From Fimbriimonadaceae bacterium (GTDB lineage Bacteria; Armatimonadota; Fimbriimonadia; Fimbriimonadales; Fimbriimonadaceae): DNA of 32,704 nt. A model generated the notes under the pieces. That model searched no databases, had not been told where the DNA came from, and worked only from the letters and a program-made list of their open reading frames with translations. Each line of letters begins with the position of its first letter. Position 1 is the stretch's first letter. Shown here in pieces: positions 30,494-32,704 of this stretch. A program made the translations under genes and the position numbers. Location of the stretch: the NCBI GenBank assembly GCA_023957775.1, contig JAMLGR010000023.1:1-32704 (forward strand). Direction: 5' to 3'.

Positions 30494-31435
30494 ATGATCG
30501 GCGCCTGGCTCCTCGCATGGTCGTTGGTACTGTCCGGCTCCTTCGAGGCGGACCTCGCGCTCGCGCTTCGGGACTCCCCCCTCACGGGGACGGCCTTTCA
30601 CAGGACGGTCCTTGAGACGATGAAGGCCCACTCGCTGGTCGTTCCGTACAGCCGAAGCAAGCAGGGTCCCATCGCGCGGACACTGGTCGACGACTCGGCA
30701 CGGATCGTCTGGGGGAACGCGGGCTACAACCGCACGGGTTGCGATCAGTACGTGATTTGGCGGGAGAAGGAAGCGCTCCGCGTCCAGAAGCTACCTCGAC
30801 CCCAAGGAGAGGACTCCGACTGGGTTCTCTTCGAACCTCCGGTGCTCCGGGGCGACGAGCTCGTTCAGTGCGGCGATGCCTCCGCCGAAGGCAACTGGTC
30901 TCGGCCCAACGTCCGGATCTATGCCAATCAGGGCGGCAAGTGGGAGCTTGAGCAGTCTCTTTTTCCTGGGGACGCCATGTCCGCCCAGGGCACGACGTTT
31001 CTTCGACGGCATGGAACCATCGACCCGAACGTCGTCGTGTCGATGACACGCGTCTACCCGAAGTACCTCAATGCCGCCCATGTGGGGCCTCTCTTGATCC
31101 ACGACCTCCGATTCACGCGTTCGGCAAGCGCATTCAAGCAGACTCTGGACCAGAGGCGCGAGACACCACTTGCCACCCTCGAGGACCTCTCGCGAGCCTA
31201 CGTCGCAGACGACAAGCGCTCCTTCGACGCCCTCGTCCCACCGGCGCTTCGGTCCGCCATCTGGAACGTCCTCCTCGACAACCCGCGGGGAGAGCCTTGG
31301 GTGAGCACCACAAGCAACTTTGTCAGGGACGACTCACCGTCCCTTGTTCTTGGAGACACCCTCCAGATCGAGTTCGAGAAAAGGGGTAGTCGCTGGGTGC
31401 CGTCCAGCGTGAAACGACGGAAGAAGAGCCACTGA
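30494..31435 (+). CDS. Secreted protein of unknown family
   Basis: 313 residues starting MIGAWLLAWSLVLSGSFEADLA, a signal peptide. The mature part has mixed content: SRSKQGPIARTLVDDSARIVWGN, RVQKLPRPQGEDSDWVLF, a beta-rich middle and a Lys/Arg-rich tail (SSVKRRKKSH). I do not recognise it. The start is ATG 30494 with only AGG at 0-1 nt; the longer upstream frame lies under the kinase gene and is not coding-like. It ends 7 nt before the convergent GH16 gene. Confidence 0.65.
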   Translation: MIGAWLLAWSLVLSGSFEADLALALRDSPLTGTAFHRTVLETMKAHSLVVPYSRSKQGPIARTLVDDSARIVWGNAGYNRTGCDQYVIWREKEALRVQKLPRPQGEDSDWVLFEPPVLRGDELVQCGDASAEGNWSRPNVRIYANQGGKWELEQSLFPGDAMSAQGTTFLRRHGTIDPNVVVSMTRVYPKYLNAAHVGPLLIHDLRFTRSASAFKQTLDQRRETPLATLEDLSRAYVADDKRSFDALVPPALRSAIWNVLLDNPRGEPWVSTTSNFVRDDSPSLVLGDTLQIEFEKRGSRWVPSSVKRRKKSH

Positions 31436-31442
31436 TCCGGTC

Positions 31443-32201
31443 CTACGGTTTCCGCCAGACCCGAACCCAATCGACGATCATCCAGTCGGGCAGCGTCGCA
31501 TCCTGGATATTCCCCGCCCAGGAACCCACCTCGAGCGAGAGGATCAGGTACTCGGGCCGGCTGGAAACGACCACGCGGGCGTCCGACTTGGGCACCCACG
31601 TTTGCCTCCCATCCACGAAGAACCGAAAGCCCTTGGGCTCCCAAAGAACGCCGTAAGTGTGGAACTCCTCCGCGGGGCGAAGGTCTCCAACCTTGGCGCC
31701 GGTGCTCTTGTGCCGATCGCCGTAGCCGTTCCAGTGCAGGTTGTGCTGCACTTCCCCGCCACCCGCCATCCGCTGGTGAAACTCCACGATGTCGACCTCC
31801 GTGCCGCTGTTCGGGTCGTCGGGCGGGTTCCCCATCCCGTCGCAGTTCAGCCAGAAAGCGCCCCAGTGCCCCAGTTGCGTTTGGAACTGGATGCGCGCTT
31901 CGAAGTAGCCATACCGCGGCGCAAAGGTGCCGCGCGTCCAAATGCCTCCGGATTGGATCAAGGACTTCCCATCAGGCCCCGTCACGCGGCGTGTGGTGAT
32001 GTAACACTGTCCCCGGCCATCGAGCCGCGCCGCCTCGGGCACGTTCACGGCATCCCGCCTCGGGCCGAGCGCCCACGGCTTCCACTTGGTCTGGTCGATC
32101 CTCCATCCGTCGAACTCGTCGTGCCACGCCAGTTGGTAGCCGGGCATGGGTGCAGGGATCTGCGCCCCTTGGGCAGCGAGCATCATGCAGGCGGCGAGCA
32201 T
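31443..32201 (-). CDS. GH16-family glycoside hydrolase
   Basis: 252 residues. GH16 beta-jelly-roll enzymes cut beta-1,3/1,4-glucans or related polysaccharides such as laminarin or agar. The catalytic motif E-x-D-x-x-E is seen as TEVDIVEF (E135 nucleophile, D137, E140 acid/base). YQLAWHDEFDG and GYFEARIQFQTQLGHWGAFW are typical of the family, as are the C-terminal DWVRVW strands. A short signal-like N-terminus (MLAACMMLAAQGAQ) points to export. The substrate is not predictable. No Shine-Dalgarno precedes the ATG. Confidence 0.9.
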   Translation of the reverse strand: MLAACMMLAAQGAQIPAPMPGYQLAWHDEFDGWRIDQTKWKPWALGPRRDAVNVPEAARLDGRGQCYITTRRVTGPDGKSLIQSGGIWTRGTFAPRYGYFEARIQFQTQLGHWGAFWLNCDGMGNPPDDPNSGTEVDIVEFHQRMAGGGEVQHNLHWNGYGDRHKSTGAKVGDLRPAEEFHTYGVLWEPKGFRFFVDGRQTWVPKSDARVVVSSRPEYLILSLEVGSWAGNIQDATLPDWMIVDWVRVWRKP

Positions 32202-32220
32202 GGAGTCAGATTACTTGAGC

Positions 32221-32704
32221 CTACGCGTCCCGCAGCCGCGCCGCGCTCTCCTCGGCCAGCGTGTCGTTGATGAACGCCCCCGCGCACGCTTCGCTGCCCG
32301 CCAGGTACTTCAGCTTCTCGGCGGTGCGGTGCGGGGGAAGGAACTCCACGAAGAAACGCCCGCCCTCGTGCCCGCGCGGCGCGTGGTGCATCGCCATCAT
32401 GTACGGAAGCGAAAACCCGAACAGCCGGTCGTAGCGCCGCGCGACCTCGAGCAGCGCTTCAGCCAAGCCGTCGAGTTGGCGGGGGTCCATCGCTTCGAGC
32501 GTATCGACCGGTTCCAGCGGGACGACCCACACCTCGTACGGGTAGCGGGCGAAGTACGGCACCACCGTCACGAACGCCTCGTTGCGCCCCACCACGCGAG
32601 GCCCCCCAGCCTCCTCGTCCAACCACGCCTCCCACAAGGATCGCCCATTCTCCAGAAGGTGCGACCGCTCGTTCGAGACGCGGCGCGCAGCCGTTGGCGG
32701 CACG
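32221..32704 (-). CDS. galT: Galactose-1-phosphate uridylyltransferase, C-terminal part (cut by window edge)
   Basis: The visible 161 codons are the C-terminal half of GalT, which swaps UMP between glucose-1-P and galactose-1-P in the Leloir pathway. Clear motifs: PYEVWVVPLEPVDTLEAM, FGFSLPYMMAMHHAPRG and the end FFVEFLPPHRTAEKLKYLAG-SEACAGAFINDTLAEESAARLR. The frame is open to the window end, so the 5' part with the active-site HPH lies beyond. GH16 starts 19 nt downstream in the same direction. Confidence 0.93.
   Translation of the reverse strand, partial: VPPTAARRVSNERSHLLENGRSLWEAWLDEEAGGPRVVGRNEAFVTVVPYFARYPYEVWVVPLEPVDTLEAMDPRQLDGLAEALLEVARRYDRLFGFSLPYMMAMHHAPRGHEGGRFFVEFLPPHRTAEKLKYLAGSEACAGAFINDTLAEESAARLRDA

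Overview
The window is about 32.7 kb of GC-rich, densely coding bacterial chromosome. Genes lie on both strands and often overlap by 1-4 nt at ATGA, GTGA, TTGA or CTGA junctions. I see no phage, IS element, CRISPR array, tRNA or rRNA. The gene content suits a free-living bacterium of an under-sampled phylum: Tat-exported DUF1501/DUF1800 proteins, a bacterial 20S-proteasome alpha-like subunit, a split atpDC pair, a FliA/WhiG sigma factor and an isolated rplK. My best guess is Armatimonadota (Fimbriimonas-like). That is inference, not something the sequence proves.

Layout. 1-2.1 kb: the atpD-atpC pair (minus) with REP-like palindromes downstream. 2.2-3.6 kb: a TPR protein resembling the C-terminal half of an AfsR/LuxR-type regulator, flanked by two related palindromes. 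3.9-4.7 kb: PspA. 4.7-6.6 kb: a strong promoter, a ~260-nt untranslated leader, then speD-speE (polyamine synthesis). 6.6-7.1 kb: a thioredoxin-fold lipoprotein with an in-frame UGA exactly where the first Cys of the redox motif belongs (W-U-P-S-C), a very probable selenoprotein. 7.1-10.5 kb: membrane protein-DUF1800-DUF1501 operon (minus). 10.6-12.8 kb: methyltransferase, small conserved-looking protein, and a SurA-like lipoprotein behind a consensus sigma-54 promoter. 12.9-14.1 kb: FliA-family sigma factor between two small proteins. 14.2-16.1 kb: metallo-beta-lactamase-fold protein, DnaA-domain-I-like protein and a membrane protein. 16.2-18.0 kb: RNase E/G. 18.1-20.7 kb: fmdB-like, tdk, HAD phosphatase, queA in an overlapping chain. 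20.8-23.5 kb: HTH regulator, GT4 glycosyltransferase, membrane protein. 23.4-26.7 kb (minus): lipoyl E2, C26 amidohydrolase, biotin carrier, HMG-CoA-lyase family enzyme. 26.8-30.5 kb: rplK, lone 5'-nucleotidase C-domain, M28 peptidase lipoprotein, proteasome alpha-like subunit, APH-type kinase. 30.5-32.7 kb: secreted unknown, GH16 glycosidase and the 3' part of galT.

The most interesting signals are the selenocysteine thioredoxin lipoprotein and its candidate SECIS hairpin, the proteasome alpha-like gene, the structured speD leader and membrane-anchor-like SpeD extension, two probable CTG start codons each preceded by GGAGG at 7 nt, the sigma-54 promoter, and an E2 acyltransferase with Asn in place of the active-site Asp. 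The speDE pair makes polyamines. The E2/biotin-carrier/HMG-CoA-lyase group looks like part of branched-chain (leucine-type) or related acyl-CoA catabolism, with its partner subunits outside the window.
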